64,000 nt of DNA from Psychromonas sp. Urea-02u-13. GTDB taxonomy: Bacteria; Pseudomonadota; Gammaproteobacteria; Enterobacterales; Psychromonadaceae. The position numbers were made by a program, and so were the translations under genes. The stretch covers positions 1 through 64,000 of the forward strand of contig NZ_PJBZ01000069.1 in the NCBI RefSeq assembly GCF_002835995.1, given 5' to 3'. Shown here piece by piece: positions 17,050-25,675 of this stretch. The number at the start of each line of letters is the position of its first letter. Within the stretch, counting starts at the first letter, position 1. The notes below the pieces were generated by a model. It was not told where the DNA came from. It was given only the letters and a program-made list of their open reading frames with translations, and made no database searches.

Positions 17050-17280
17050 CTAACGCTTATTATCTGCCTCTCGTTTCATTAATAAAATGGTCAAATAAAT
17101 TTTGGTTGGCAATGAAAAAATAAAACCCACTGCAATACAAGCTGCGCTGATAATGATGCCAGTGACACCGAGATTTTGCATGGTTTCGCTAAACATATGA
17201 AAATAAATGCCTAACAGCAGCAAACATAAGCCGATGGTAATCGCTATTTTTAGCAGTTTGATTAAGGTTTCTTCTTTCAT
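17050..17280 (-). CDS. Small two-helix membrane protein, unknown
   Basis: 76 residues with two hydrophobic helices (AITIGLCLLLLGIYFHMF and GVTGIIISAACIAVGFIF) and a charged C-terminus (LLMKREADNKR). No family recognised. The start ATG has AAAGGAGTG upstream (read on the reverse strand), a good ribosome-binding site that supports it as a real gene. Confidence 0.7.
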   Translation of the reverse strand: MKEETLIKLLKIAITIGLCLLLLGIYFHMFSETMQNLGVTGIIISAACIAVGFIFSLPTKIYLTILLMKREADNKR

Positions 17281-17432
17281 TACGAATCACTCCTTTACCT
17301 TAAAAACTAAGGCATGAAGTTATTATAAGCTTTCTAGTTTGTATTGATTTGACTTGTATCAGCGAAGCAGATTGTTGGTTTGTTCCGAAATGTTTTTAAT
17401 CTTACTCAATAGGTACTTTTTAATGTACCTGC

Positions 17433-18187
17433 TCGTCAAGCTCGTCCGGCCGGTAATTCGACTTACCTTGCAGAGGTTTCGCCTCTCGGCGAGTCACTTT
17501 TTCTCAACAGCAAGAAAAAGTAACCAAAAAGTGCCGTTCCGAAGCATTTTTAAATCTGTTAAAAAGTATCACTTTTTAACGCTCCGCGTCTGAATGCACA
17601 TCCTTGTGCATGCAGACGCTAATGAAATCATCCATGATTTCCTTTGCTAAAGTGAGACTTTCCAGCAGAAAAATGTAACGGAATCTCTATGTATACGCAT
17701 TGTGCTCATTTCAAAGGTTGTTCATTCGAGTTTTAATATTTTTTTAAAAACGAAACAGCCCGATTTATATCCCTGTTCGGCCAGCTCATCTAGTCGGTAA
17801 TTAGACTTACTTTCAGAGGTTTCGCCTTGTTGGCGACATTACTTTTTCCAAGCAAAGCTACAGTGTAGAGGTGTTAGCGAATGAAGAACCGAAACGCAGT
17901 TTCGCAGTCTGAAGTAGCAAGTGAGTGCCGTTCCAAACGTTTTTTTATCTTGCTAAATTAATTCCTTTTTAACGCACCAGTTCGGACCGCACATCCTTGT
18001 GCGGAGCCGAACTTAGTTTCGGACAAAGGGCGCGCAGAGCTTAGCCCTGCTCATGACACTATGCTGTCGCATAATTCGCTCCATGCCTCTACTTGCTAAA
18101 GGAATTGATTTAACAAGAAAAACGTAACGGAATCTCTGTGTATACGTATTGTGCTAATTTTCAAAGGTTGCTCATTTTAGATTTTAT
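17433..18187. repeat. Two diverged copies of a long dispersed repeat
   Basis: A copy at about 17433-17732 and another at about 17775-18187 share the order: CAGAGGTTTCGCC near the start, GTGCCGTTCC, TTTTTAACGC, CACATCCTTGTGC, and GTAACGGAATCTCT, TATACG, TTGTGCT, TTTCAAAGGTTG at the end. The second copy carries an extra insert at about 17865-17925. There are no intact genes. Repeats of this style (GGCGAGTCACTTTTTC...AAAAGTAACCAAAAAG) are common between genes in marine gammaproteobacteria. They lie directly upstream of the retron. Confidence 0.75.
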
Positions 18188-18347
18188 TTTTTAAAACTAC
18201 AGGATTACAAAGCTGCAGCCTATGTTCTTAGGCGTATATAGCCCCGTTTAAAGGATTGAGGCTATTAATTAATTTAAGATAAGGGACCTGTTTTGATCGA
18301 AAAGGACTTTCATGTGGGAGGGATAAAGTATATTTTTAATATTTACT

Positions 18348-18524
18348 AATTATACGAAGCAGTATAAAATTAAGGTCGCTGACCGACTAGGAGTATCTCC
18401 AGTCATTTGAGTTAGCCTCTAAAAGTAATTAGATATGTTTCATCTTGTCTATCACACAATTTTTATGATGTGTGATAGAGCAAGTTGTAACCTCAATATT
18501 TAATTAGATTAGACGATTATAATT
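18348..18524 (+). ncRNA. Candidate retron msr-msd RNA
   Basis: The 190 bp before the reverse transcriptase has the retron layout. A possible a1 arm AATTATA (18348-18354) is followed by AGC (18358-18360), the usual context of the branching G. Two compact msr-like hairpins follow: GGTC-GCT-GACC (18374-18384) and GACT-a-GGAG-TAT-CTCC-AGTC (18385-18404). A large msd-like stem then pairs TTGAGTTA (18407-18414) with TAACCTCAA (18488-18496) and contains an 11-bp perfect hairpin TCTATCACACA (18448-18458)/TGTGTGATAGA (18469-18479), extended by CATCTTG/CAAGTTG. TATAATT (18518-18524) would be a2. The a1/a2 pairing is only 7 bp, so the ends are tentative. Confidence 0.6.
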
Positions 18525-18548
18525 CTACTCTTTCTTAAGAACTTCTAT

Positions 18549-19538
18549 ATGAATGAGATAACTCATACCAATTTTAAAAAAAATACCCTTCAAACAATCT
18601 TCGAATCCAATTTTCATGATAAATTTTCATTTCATGATTTTTTACATTTTAATCAAGAAAAAGAATATACGAAAGTAAATATTGGGCGGGAAAAAATTGG
18701 AAGTAAAGAAATATTAAAAGCATCTGATAAGTTGCAAAGTTATTTAAGGTTTTTAAATAACTACATATTTCAATATGCAGATATAAATAAAAATGTTGTA
18801 TATTCATATAGGAAAGGGGCCAACACTTATCAAGCAGTAAAGAAACATTCTGATAATAATTTTTTCTTTCAAACAGATATAAAAGGTTTTTTTAAAAATG
18901 TTAAAAGTGCTGATATCAAATTCATTTTAGAGAATAATTTACATAATACCCCTATTTCTGATCTGAAAAAATATGAAGAAAGAATTTTAAGTATTGTTAC
19001 GGTTAACGATACATTACCAGTAGGTTTTGCTAGCTCACCAATTTTAACCAATTCCTTATTAAAAGATTTTGACAATGAGCTTGAAAATTACTGTACCCAA
19101 AACGATATAGTATATACCCGATATTCAGATGATCTAATTCTCTCCTCAAAAGTTAAAGATTCATTAATTGATATAGAAAAAATGATATCTAACATTTTAA
19201 ATAAGTTCTTTAATGACAGCTTTCAATTAAATAAAGAAAAAACAAAACTTACTCATAAAGGTAATAAAATAAAAATATTGGGTATGGTCATATTACCTAC
19301 GGGAAAGGTAACTGTAGATATTAAAATAAAAAAACAAATTGAATCCTTATTACATTTTTACATAAATGATAAAGATATATTTATAGATCTTGTTGGCGGT
19401 AATTACGATGATGGTTTAGCAATGGTTTCAGGAAAAATTAATTATATTAATACCATTGATCCTGAATACTTAATTAAACTAAGAAAGAAATACGGTAACT
19501 ACGTTGTAGACTTGTTTTTTCATCAGTCGTTTAAATAG
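18549..19538 (+). CDS. Retron-type reverse transcriptase
   Basis: 329 residues, the size of retron RTs. Motifs in order: QTDIKGFFKNV with the first catalytic aspartate at ~110; LPVGFASSPILTNSLL (motif 4, ~156-171); the active-site YSDD at 192-195; LNKEKTKL (~228-234); and a thumb-proximal KILGMVILPTGKVTVDIKIK, where canonical retrons show VTG and this one has ILG. The retron NAxxH motif appears degenerate (AVKKH, ~96-100). It lacks the maturase and endonuclease domains of group II introns. The gene is very AT-rich, is preceded by a structured RNA region, and its stop lies 2 bp before the ATPase-TOPRIM gene. I infer it copies the adjacent msd RNA into msDNA as part of an anti-phage retron. Confidence 0.9.
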   Translation: MNEITHTNFKKNTLQTIFESNFHDKFSFHDFLHFNQEKEYTKVNIGREKIGSKEILKASDKLQSYLRFLNNYIFQYADINKNVVYSYRKGANTYQAVKKHSDNNFFFQTDIKGFFKNVKSADIKFILENNLHNTPISDLKKYEERILSIVTVNDTLPVGFASSPILTNSLLKDFDNELENYCTQNDIVYTRYSDDLILSSKVKDSLIDIEKMISNILNKFFNDSFQLNKEKTKLTHKGNKIKILGMVILPTGKVTVDIKIKKQIESLLHFYINDKDIFIDLVGGNYDDGLAMVSGKINYINTIDPEYLIKLRKKYGNYVVDLFFHQSFK

Positions 19539-19540
19539 TT

Positions 19541-20902
19541 ATGAAAATACATATTCAAATTCACAATGTTCAGCACATTAAAGAATTAAAATTCTCAGCT
19601 GATTTATCTGATAGTAAATTAATTTGTATCGTTGGTAAAAACGGTGTTGGAAAAACAACACTGATTAGATCAATTAAAAATATTCAATCAACTGATACAT
19701 TTCAAAAAACGGCATCACCGTACATATTTAATGAAAATAGCCAAATTAGTTACTCTATAGATGAAGAGGTATACGATTTCACGTACAACTCCAAACTAAG
19801 AATGATTGACTCGAAAGCTATCGTTCCAAAACATATTAAGGATAATATTTTTGTTGAGCTGCCAATGCCTCATGGGAATAGGTTTACCCACTTTCAAAAA
19901 TTAGGTGATGTAGACGCTGAATTACGAAAAAGTATACCGTTGAAAGATTATTCAGAACCTCATGAATTAATATCTTTCTTAGCAAGTATTTACGGGCATT
20001 CGAAGTTTTCTCAATTAAAAGAAGTGACAATAAAAGGGAAAAAGTATTATTTTGTATTGAAAGAAAATGACTTTTACATCAGAGAAGACTATTTAAGCTC
20101 GGGCGAGTATTTTGTAATTAATTTATATAAAATGATTCAAAGCAAATGCAAATGCATTGTGATTGATGAAATAGACATTTCTTTAGACTCATCAGCGCAA
20201 GTCAACTTGGTGAATGAGTTACGAAGACTTTGCCAACAATATGAAATTAGTATTATTTTTACAACACATTCTCTGGCGTTAATGAAGACTCTTGAAAGTG
20301 AAGAATTACATTACATGGAAGCTGATAACAACGTTATTAGTTTAACCAATAAGTCATATCATTATGTTAAAAGTGTACTATTCGGCTTCCACGGTTGGGA
20401 TAAATACATTCTCACAGAAGATAAAGTATTAGAACAATATCTATTGTACATATTGCCCAGCCAAGACATTACACCTTATAAATACAAAGTTATTTATGTT
20501 GGAGGTGGAACTCAGGTCGTTAGTTTAATGGAGAGGAATAGCGACAATAATTTTTTAGCAACTGAGTCTAACGTTATATGTGTTTTAGATGGTGATCAGA
20601 GAAATGAAAGGTATTGCCGACACAATGATAAAGTATTATTCATTCCGTTTGAAAGTATAGAGAAAGACTTATACCAGCTATATTGTGAGGGAGATACACG
20701 CATACCTAAGGTTGAAATTGAAGAGCGTTGTGTTGCCAAAGATAAAAAATTATTTGAGTTACTGACGTACGTAAAAAGAACCTCTCAATTTACCACTGAG
20801 ATATTGATGCCAGAAAGTGAAGTTTTTGATTATTTACGTTCAAAGAAAACAGAGCAAGTAGCGACCCTAACAACTCAATTACTTACTTTTCTTGAAAGTT
20901 AA
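19541..20902 (+). CDS. Retron effector: OLD-like ATPase with TOPRIM-like nuclease domain
   Basis: 453 residues. An ABC/SMC-type ATPase half has Walker A GKNGVGKTT (32-40), signature LSSGE (185-189), Walker B CIVIDEID (205-212) and the switch His in TTHS (~243). The C-terminal part carries TOPRIM-like acidic motifs: LTEDK (E293) and VLDGD (D350, D352). This is the architecture of OLD-family nucleases and of the Eco8-type retron effector. It starts 2 bp after the RT stop, so the two are an operon. By analogy, msDNA-RT would hold the effector inactive until phage infection. That role is inferred. Related DUF4435-type labels are possible alternatives. AT-rich composition suggests horizontal acquisition. 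Confidence 0.85.
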   Translation: MKIHIQIHNVQHIKELKFSADLSDSKLICIVGKNGVGKTTLIRSIKNIQSTDTFQKTASPYIFNENSQISYSIDEEVYDFTYNSKLRMIDSKAIVPKHIKDNIFVELPMPHGNRFTHFQKLGDVDAELRKSIPLKDYSEPHELISFLASIYGHSKFSQLKEVTIKGKKYYFVLKENDFYIREDYLSSGEYFVINLYKMIQSKCKCIVIDEIDISLDSSAQVNLVNELRRLCQQYEISIIFTTHSLALMKTLESEELHYMEADNNVISLTNKSYHYVKSVLFGFHGWDKYILTEDKVLEQYLLYILPSQDITPYKYKVIYVGGGTQVVSLMERNSDNNFLATESNVICVLDGDQRNERYCRHNDKVLFIPFESIEKDLYQLYCEGDTRIPKVEIEERCVAKDKKLFELLTYVKRTSQFTTEILMPESEVFDYLRSKKTEQVATLTTQLLTFLES

Positions 20903-20930
20903 TATTAAAACTTAAAAGGGTTTTAATATT
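20901..20930 (+). terminator. Possible terminator of the retron operon
   Basis: AATATTAAAAC (20901-20911) pairs with GTTTTAATATT (20920-20930), loop TTAAAAGG. It overlaps the effector stop codon. The stem is AT-rich with no clear T-run. Confidence 0.5.
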
Positions 20931-21000
20931 ATGTAAAAATACAGGCAGAATCGTTTTTACTGAAAGCTGACAGCTAAAAACTGTCAGCTTATCTCAAGCT

Positions 21001-21681
21001 TTAAAGCTCTTTATATTTCCCGTTTTCAATACCATCAAGCGTCCATTCACCAATCGAATAACGAACCAATCGTAATGTCGGAAAACCAATATGAGCCGTC
21101 ATGCGTCTTACTTGACGGTTACGACCTTCATTGATGGTGATAGCGAGCCAAGTCGTGGGAATATTCGCACGTTCACGAATAGGGGGGAAGCGTTCCCATA
21201 CTTTGGGTTTATCCATCACTTTTACTTTTGCAGGTAACGTCATGCCATCTTTTAATTCTACACCGTTACGTAATTGCTCAAGGTCAGCATCTGTGGGTGC
21301 GCCTTCGACTTGTGCCCAGTAGGTTTTATCTGTTTTTTCGCCAGGTTGGGTTATTTTTGCTTGTAAAATACCGTCATTAGTTAGCAGCAATAATCCTTCA
21401 CTGTCTCTGTCTAAACGGCCTGCAGCATAAACGCCGGGGATATTAATATAATCTTTTAAGGTTAAGCGATCACCTTCATCGGTGAATTGGCTTAATACGT
21501 CAAAAGGTTTGTTAAATAAAACCACTTTTTGCTGTGAAGCGGGTAAACGTTTTTTGGCTGCATAGGTTTTATGTGCCGGTTTTTTAACCGTAAAATAGCT
21601 TGAGCTTTTAGTCTTTGAACTGCCTGACTTTGAGGCTGTATTAGATTTTTTATTACTTTTTTTAAATGAAGATTGAGTCAC
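21001..21681 (-). CDS. rluE: 23S rRNA pseudouridine(2457) synthase
   Basis: 226 residues. A basic, low-complexity N-terminal extension (~1-48, rich in K, S, T) precedes an RsuA/RluE-type catalytic domain: [38 protein letters not shown] with catalytic Asp91, [20 protein letters not shown] and [12 protein letters not shown]. The domain aligns closely with E. coli RluE as I know it. The enzyme isomerises U2457 in 23S rRNA. There is no S4 domain, as expected for RluE. It is convergent with the retron operon, with a short dispersed repeat between them. Confidence 0.92.
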   Translation of the reverse strand: MTQSSFKKSNKKSNTASKSGSSKTKSSSYFTVKKPAHKTYAAKKRLPASQQKVVLFNKPFDVLSQFTDEGDRLTLKDYINIPGVYAAGRLDRDSEGLLLLTNDGILQAKITQPGEKTDKTYWAQVEGAPTDADLEQLRNGVELKDGMTLPAKVKVMDKPKVWERFPPIRERANIPTTWLAITINEGRNRQVRRMTAHIGFPTLRLVRYSIGEWTLDGIENGKYKEL

Positions 21682-22175
21682 GTGAACGCCTTAAAGCAGA
21701 CAAAAAGAAGAGTGTAACAGAACTATGAAAATACCGGTTATCATTCAATGCCGATGAGTGAATAATTTAAGGCAAAAAAGGTGTTTTTTGTGCCTTGGTG
21801 GTTAATTACTTTTGAACTTATTTAAGCGCTACAGAGTCTATCTGCTGAACGTTATAATGCATTTACGTGGGGGCTTTTCTGATCATGCTTACTGTCGTTT
21901 GCTTGCTGAATTGTCAGATAAAGTGATGTGCTTTCGTTAATACCCGTCTTTTATATGTATTAGCCCTTATCTTATTGAGCGAATAAGTGGCTGAATAACG
22001 TACTGTAATTAATGGCGGGTAATAAGCGTAGATCACAATTTCACAAAACGTCTCGCATATATTGGGTTAGCAATCGAGCGAAAGTAGACTATTTATTAGT
22101 TTTCGCTATGATATGCGAATAATTTATTACGATGTAACAAATTCATAACATTACCATTTTTTTAAAGGAAATAAG
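21682..22175. other. icd upstream region with repeat relics
   Basis: It contains a relic of the MITE end seen at 4556 (near 21727), and a right-arm relic of the CCACGAAG inverted-repeat element (GTGCCTTGGTGGTTAATTAC near 21791). The remainder is AT-rich and presumably holds the icd promoter. No gene seen. Confidence 0.5.
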
Positions 22176-24404
22176 ATGACCGATAAAACAGCGAAAATTA
22201 TCTACACTTTAACGGATGAAGCACCAGCACTAGCAACACACTCTCTACTGCCTATTGTTAATGCATTCACTAAAGCAGCTCACATTGCTGTTGAAACGCG
22301 TGATATCTCAGTTGCTGCTCGTATTATTTCTCATTTTTCTGATTGTTTAACTGCTGAACAGCAATTACCAGACTCACTAGCTGAACTAGGCGAGCTTGCT
22401 AAAACACCAGAAGCTAACATCATTAAACTTCCAAACGTAAGTGCTTCTATCCCACAGCTACAAGCTGCGATTAAAGAGCTTCAATCACACGGTTACGCAT
22501 TACCAGACTTCCCTGAGGTACCTGCAAATGCAGCTGAAGAAGAGACAAAAGAGCGTTACTCTCGTGTTTTAGGTTCAGCTGTAAACCCTGTATTACGTGA
22601 AGGTAACTCAGACCGTCGTGTTGCAGATGCTGTTAAACAGTATGCACAAGATAACCCGCACCGTATGGGCGCTTGGTCTAAAGACTCTAAATCACACGTT
22701 GCGAACATGACTGACGGTGATTTCTACAGCTCTGAGCAATCAGTGGTTGTTGCACAAGATGACGATATTAAAATCGAATTCACTAATGCTGCTGGCGAAA
22801 CATCAGTATTAAAAGCGTCTACTCCAGTATTAAAAGACGAGCTAATCGATTCATCTCGCATGAGTGCACTGGCGCTACGCACCTACTTTGAAAAAGAGAT
22901 GACTGAAGCGTTCGATAACAACATCATGCTTTCTTTACACCTTAAAGCAACGATGATGAAAGTGTCTGACCCAATTATGTTTGGTCACGCTGTTACTGTT
23001 TATTACAAAGACGTATTTGCTAAGCACGCTGGCTTGTTTAAAGAAATCGGTGTTGACGAACGTAACGGTCTAGGTGATGTTTACGCTAAAATCGCAAACC
23101 TTGATGCTGCTAAAAAAGCAGAAGTTGAAGCTGACATTCAAGCGGTTTACGCAACACGCCCAAGCCTTGCAATGGTTGACTCTGATAAAGGCATCACTAA
23201 CCTACACGTACCAAGTGACGTTATCATCGATGCTTCTATGCCTGCGATGGTTCGTTCAAGCGGTTGCATGTGGAACGCTGAAGGCAAGTTAGAAGATACT
23301 AAAGCACTGATTCCTGATCGTTGTTACTCAGGTATCTACGAAGAAACAATTAAATTCTGTCGTGAAAATGGCGCATTCAACCCAGCAACTATGGGTAACG
23401 TATCTAACGTTGGCCTAATGGCACAAAAAGCGGAAGAATACGGTTCACACGATAAAACATTCCAAATCAAAGAGTCTGGTACGGTTAAAGTTATTAACCA
23501 AGCTGGCGACGTATTAATGTCGCATGATGTTGAGCAAGGCGATATCTGGCGCATGTGCCAAGCGAAAGACATTCCTGTTCGCGATTGGGTACGTTTAGCT
23601 GTAAGCCGTGCACAAGCAACTGGCCAACCAGCAATTTTCTGGTTAGACGAAGCACGTGCACACGATAGAAACCTTATCGTAAAAGTAAATACTTACCTAA
23701 AAGACCACAATACGGACGGCCTAGATATTCAAATTATGTCACCTATTGAAGCGACTAAATTCTCGCTGAAACGTGTTCTTGCTGGTGAAAACACAATTTC
23801 TGTAACAGGTAACGTGTTACGTGATTACCTAACAGATTTGTTCCCAATTTTAGAATTAGGCACAAGTGCTAAAATGCTTTCTATCGTACCGCTTCTTGCG
23901 GGTGGTGGTCTGTTTGAAACAGGCGCTGGTGGTTCTGCTCCGAAACACGTTCAACAGTTTGTTGAAGAAAACCACTTACGTTGGGATTCTTTAGGTGAGT
24001 TTTTAGCATTAGCTGTATCGATTGAAGATATCGCTGCTAAAACAAACAATGCACAAGCGGTTGTATTAGCTGCGGCACTACATGAAGCAAACGGTAAGTT
24101 CCTTAAAGAAGATAAATCACCATCTCGTAAAGTGAATGAACTTGATAACCGTGGTAGCCACTTCTACCTAGCTATGTACTGGGCTGAAGCATTAGCTGCA
24201 CAAACAACGGATGCTGCACTTCAAGCACAGTTTGCACCACTTGCTAAAGTATTAACTGATAATGAAGCGACAATTGTTGCTGAGTTAAACAGTGCGCAAG
24301 GTGTTGCTGTAGATCTAGGCGGTTACTTCCAAACTGACCAAGACAAAGTAGCTAAAGCAATGCGTCCAAGTAAAACACTGAATGAAGCATTAGCTAACAT
24401 TTAA
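22176..24404 (+). CDS. icd: Monomeric NADP-dependent isocitrate dehydrogenase
   Basis: 742 residues, the size of monomeric (type II) IDH, unrelated in length to the ~416-residue dimeric enzyme. Recognisable family segments are [20 protein letters not shown] at the start, [40 protein letters not shown] and [19 protein letters not shown] near the end. It oxidises isocitrate to 2-oxoglutarate, giving NADPH for the TCA cycle. 2-Oxoglutarate also feeds the GOGAT encoded at 56-62 kb. The start ATG has AAAGGAAATAAG upstream. Type II IDH is common in Vibrio, Colwellia and Psychromonas and is often cold-adapted. Codon use looks that of a highly expressed gene. Confidence 0.97.
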   Translation: MTDKTAKIIYTLTDEAPALATHSLLPIVNAFTKAAHIAVETRDISVAARIISHFSDCLTAEQQLPDSLAELGELAKTPEANIIKLPNVSASIPQLQAAIKELQSHGYALPDFPEVPANAAEEETKERYSRVLGSAVNPVLREGNSDRRVADAVKQYAQDNPHRMGAWSKDSKSHVANMTDGDFYSSEQSVVVAQDDDIKIEFTNAAGETSVLKASTPVLKDELIDSSRMSALALRTYFEKEMTEAFDNNIMLSLHLKATMMKVSDPIMFGHAVTVYYKDVFAKHAGLFKEIGVDERNGLGDVYAKIANLDAAKKAEVEADIQAVYATRPSLAMVDSDKGITNLHVPSDVIIDASMPAMVRSSGCMWNAEGKLEDTKALIPDRCYSGIYEETIKFCRENGAFNPATMGNVSNVGLMAQKAEEYGSHDKTFQIKESGTVKVINQAGDVLMSHDVEQGDIWRMCQAKDIPVRDWVRLAVSRAQATGQPAIFWLDEARAHDRNLIVKVNTYLKDHNTDGLDIQIMSPIEATKFSLKRVLAGENTISVTGNVLRDYLTDLFPILELGTSAKMLSIVPLLAGGGLFETGAGGSAPKHVQQFVEENHLRWDSLGEFLALAVSIEDIAAKTNNAQAVVLAAALHEANGKFLKEDKSPSRKVNELDNRGSHFYLAMYWAEALAAQTTDAALQAQFAPLAKVLTDNEATIVAELNSAQGVAVDLGGYFQTDQDKVAKAMRPSKTLNEALANI

Positions 24405-24428
24405 GTTTTACTCTGACATAAATAATAA

Positions 24429-24452
24429 AAAGGCGCTTAGGCGCCTTTTTTT
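24429..24452 (+). terminator. Rho-independent terminator of icd
   Basis: AAAGGCGC (24429-24436), loop TTAG, GCGCCTTT (24441-24448), followed by a T-run. 25 bp after the icd stop. Confidence 0.95.
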
Positions 24453-24590
24453 ATGGCTAAATTTTATGCTTGTAGAAAAATGAAGGAAGATAACTTGCGG
24501 ATGTGAAACTTTAGTTTCGCTTGGTGAGTGGATTGGCCACTCTGCGCAGCTAAAGCAGCACTTCCTAGGTCAAAAGCTACAACCAACGGA

Positions 24591-24935
24591 TTTACCACCG
24601 AGTCGCTTCGTTACACAGAGAGCACGAAGAAAACATTAAAAACTATTTAGGTTTGTTTTTTGGTTTTCTTCCAAAACTTCGTGCCTTCGTGGTTAATCGC
24701 TTTTGATTTTGATTTAGGCTCTTGAACTGACTCACAGCTAAAAAGTGACAACTACTTAAAGAAACCACGAAGCCGCTGTCGCTACACAGAGAACACGAAT
24801 AAAAGATTAAAACAGCTTAAAGTTAAGTTTTGATTTTACCTTACCTTCGTGCTCTTCGTGCCTTCGTGGTTAATCGCTTTTGATTTTTAGATTTTGACCT
24901 TACTGAAAGCTAACAGCTAATAGCTTACAGCTAAC
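24591..24935. repeat. Two inverted-repeat elements plus short-repeat units
   Basis: Copies at about 24591-24711 and 24766-24893 of the same element as 1483-1605: left arm ACCAC(C)GA(A)G...CGCTACACAGAGA and right arm CTTCGTGCCTTCGTGG plus TTAATCGCTTTTGATTTT. They are separated and followed by short AGCTGACAGCTAA-type units (24715-24750, 24893-24935). Together they fill most of the ~560 bp between icd and the response-regulator gene. Confidence 0.75.
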
Positions 24936-24977
24936 TTTTCCTACCTAATTGTTGATATACACACTCTTGTTAAGTAG

Positions 24978-25002
24978 AATGCGAATCATTTTTATTTGCA
25001 TT
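24978..25002 (+). promoter_or_regulatory. Fur box upstream of the two-component system
   Basis: A 25-bp imperfect palindrome with outer arms AATGC/GCATT around GAATCATTTTTATTT matches the Fur-box pattern. It ends 10 bp before the preferred GTG start of the response regulator, so it would cover the promoter or ribosome-binding region. Confidence 0.7.
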
Positions 25003-25012
25003 GGTGGTGTTT

Positions 25013-25675
25013 GTGTCGCATATCTTAGTCGTTGATGATGATTTACAACTTTGTGAATTATTAACTGAGGTCCTTCAAGAGGAAGGTTACCAAGTACATT
25101 GTGTCAATGATGGTGAAAGCGCCTTAAATTATATGCAAACACTGCGCGTTGATTTGGTGTTATTAGATGTCATGCTGCCACATATTGATGGTTTACAAGT
25201 GGCACGCCGTATTTGCCAACGCTTTGCCACGCCTATCTTGATGCTCACGGCCTTAGGCGGTGAAAAATCGATGTTGGAAGGTTTACAAGCAGGGGCGGAT
25301 CAATACCTAGTGAAACCCTTTGCGGTCACTGAGCTCTTTGCACGTATTACTTCCTTATTACGCCGTGTGGCTTTAGAAAAACAGCGTTTTACATTACGGG
25401 ATTGTAGTGACTCTTTTTCGATTAAATTCTCAGGATTACCGCTCACTGAAACTGAAAAACAATTGATGCAATTTCTCATAAAAAGAGATGGAGAAACGGT
25501 GTCTAAAGCGACCTTACAAAAAGAGGTGCTTAAAAAAGACATCTCGGCGTTTGATCGTAATTTAGACATGCATATCAGTAATATCAGACGAAAAATGCTG
25601 CACGCAGGTCTGTCTAAATTGCATATAAAAACGGTGCATGGCAAAGGTTATTTGTTTTCGGAAAATGTGAGCTAA
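25013..25675 (+). CDS. OmpR/PhoB family response regulator
   Basis: 220 residues from the GTG at 25013 (MSHILVVDDD). Upstream in-frame TTG/GTG codons at 25001-25007 would add four residues but overlap the Fur box. The receiver has the acidic pocket DDD (8-10), phospho-acceptor D52 (LLDVMLP), T79 and K101 (VKPF). A winged-helix DNA-binding domain follows (ETEKQLMQFLIKRDGETVSK, RNLDMHISNIRRKM, TVHGKGYLF). It overlaps the sensor kinase start and precedes a siderophore receptor. I infer it controls metal or envelope functions in this island. Confidence 0.9.
   Translation: MSHILVVDDDLQLCELLTEVLQEEGYQVHCVNDGESALNYMQTLRVDLVLLDVMLPHIDGLQVARRICQRFATPILMLTALGGEKSMLEGLQAGADQYLVKPFAVTELFARITSLLRRVALEKQRFTLRDCSDSFSIKFSGLPLTETEKQLMQFLIKRDGETVSKATLQKEVLKKDISAFDRNLDMHISNIRRKMLHAGLSKLHIKTVHGKGYLFSENVS

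Noticed and set aside
18549-19538. Group II intron or diversity-generating retroelement RT
   Set aside because: No maturase or endonuclease domain, no intron RNA boundaries, and no template/variable repeat pair. The adjacent ATPase-TOPRIM gene and structured upstream RNA favour a retron.
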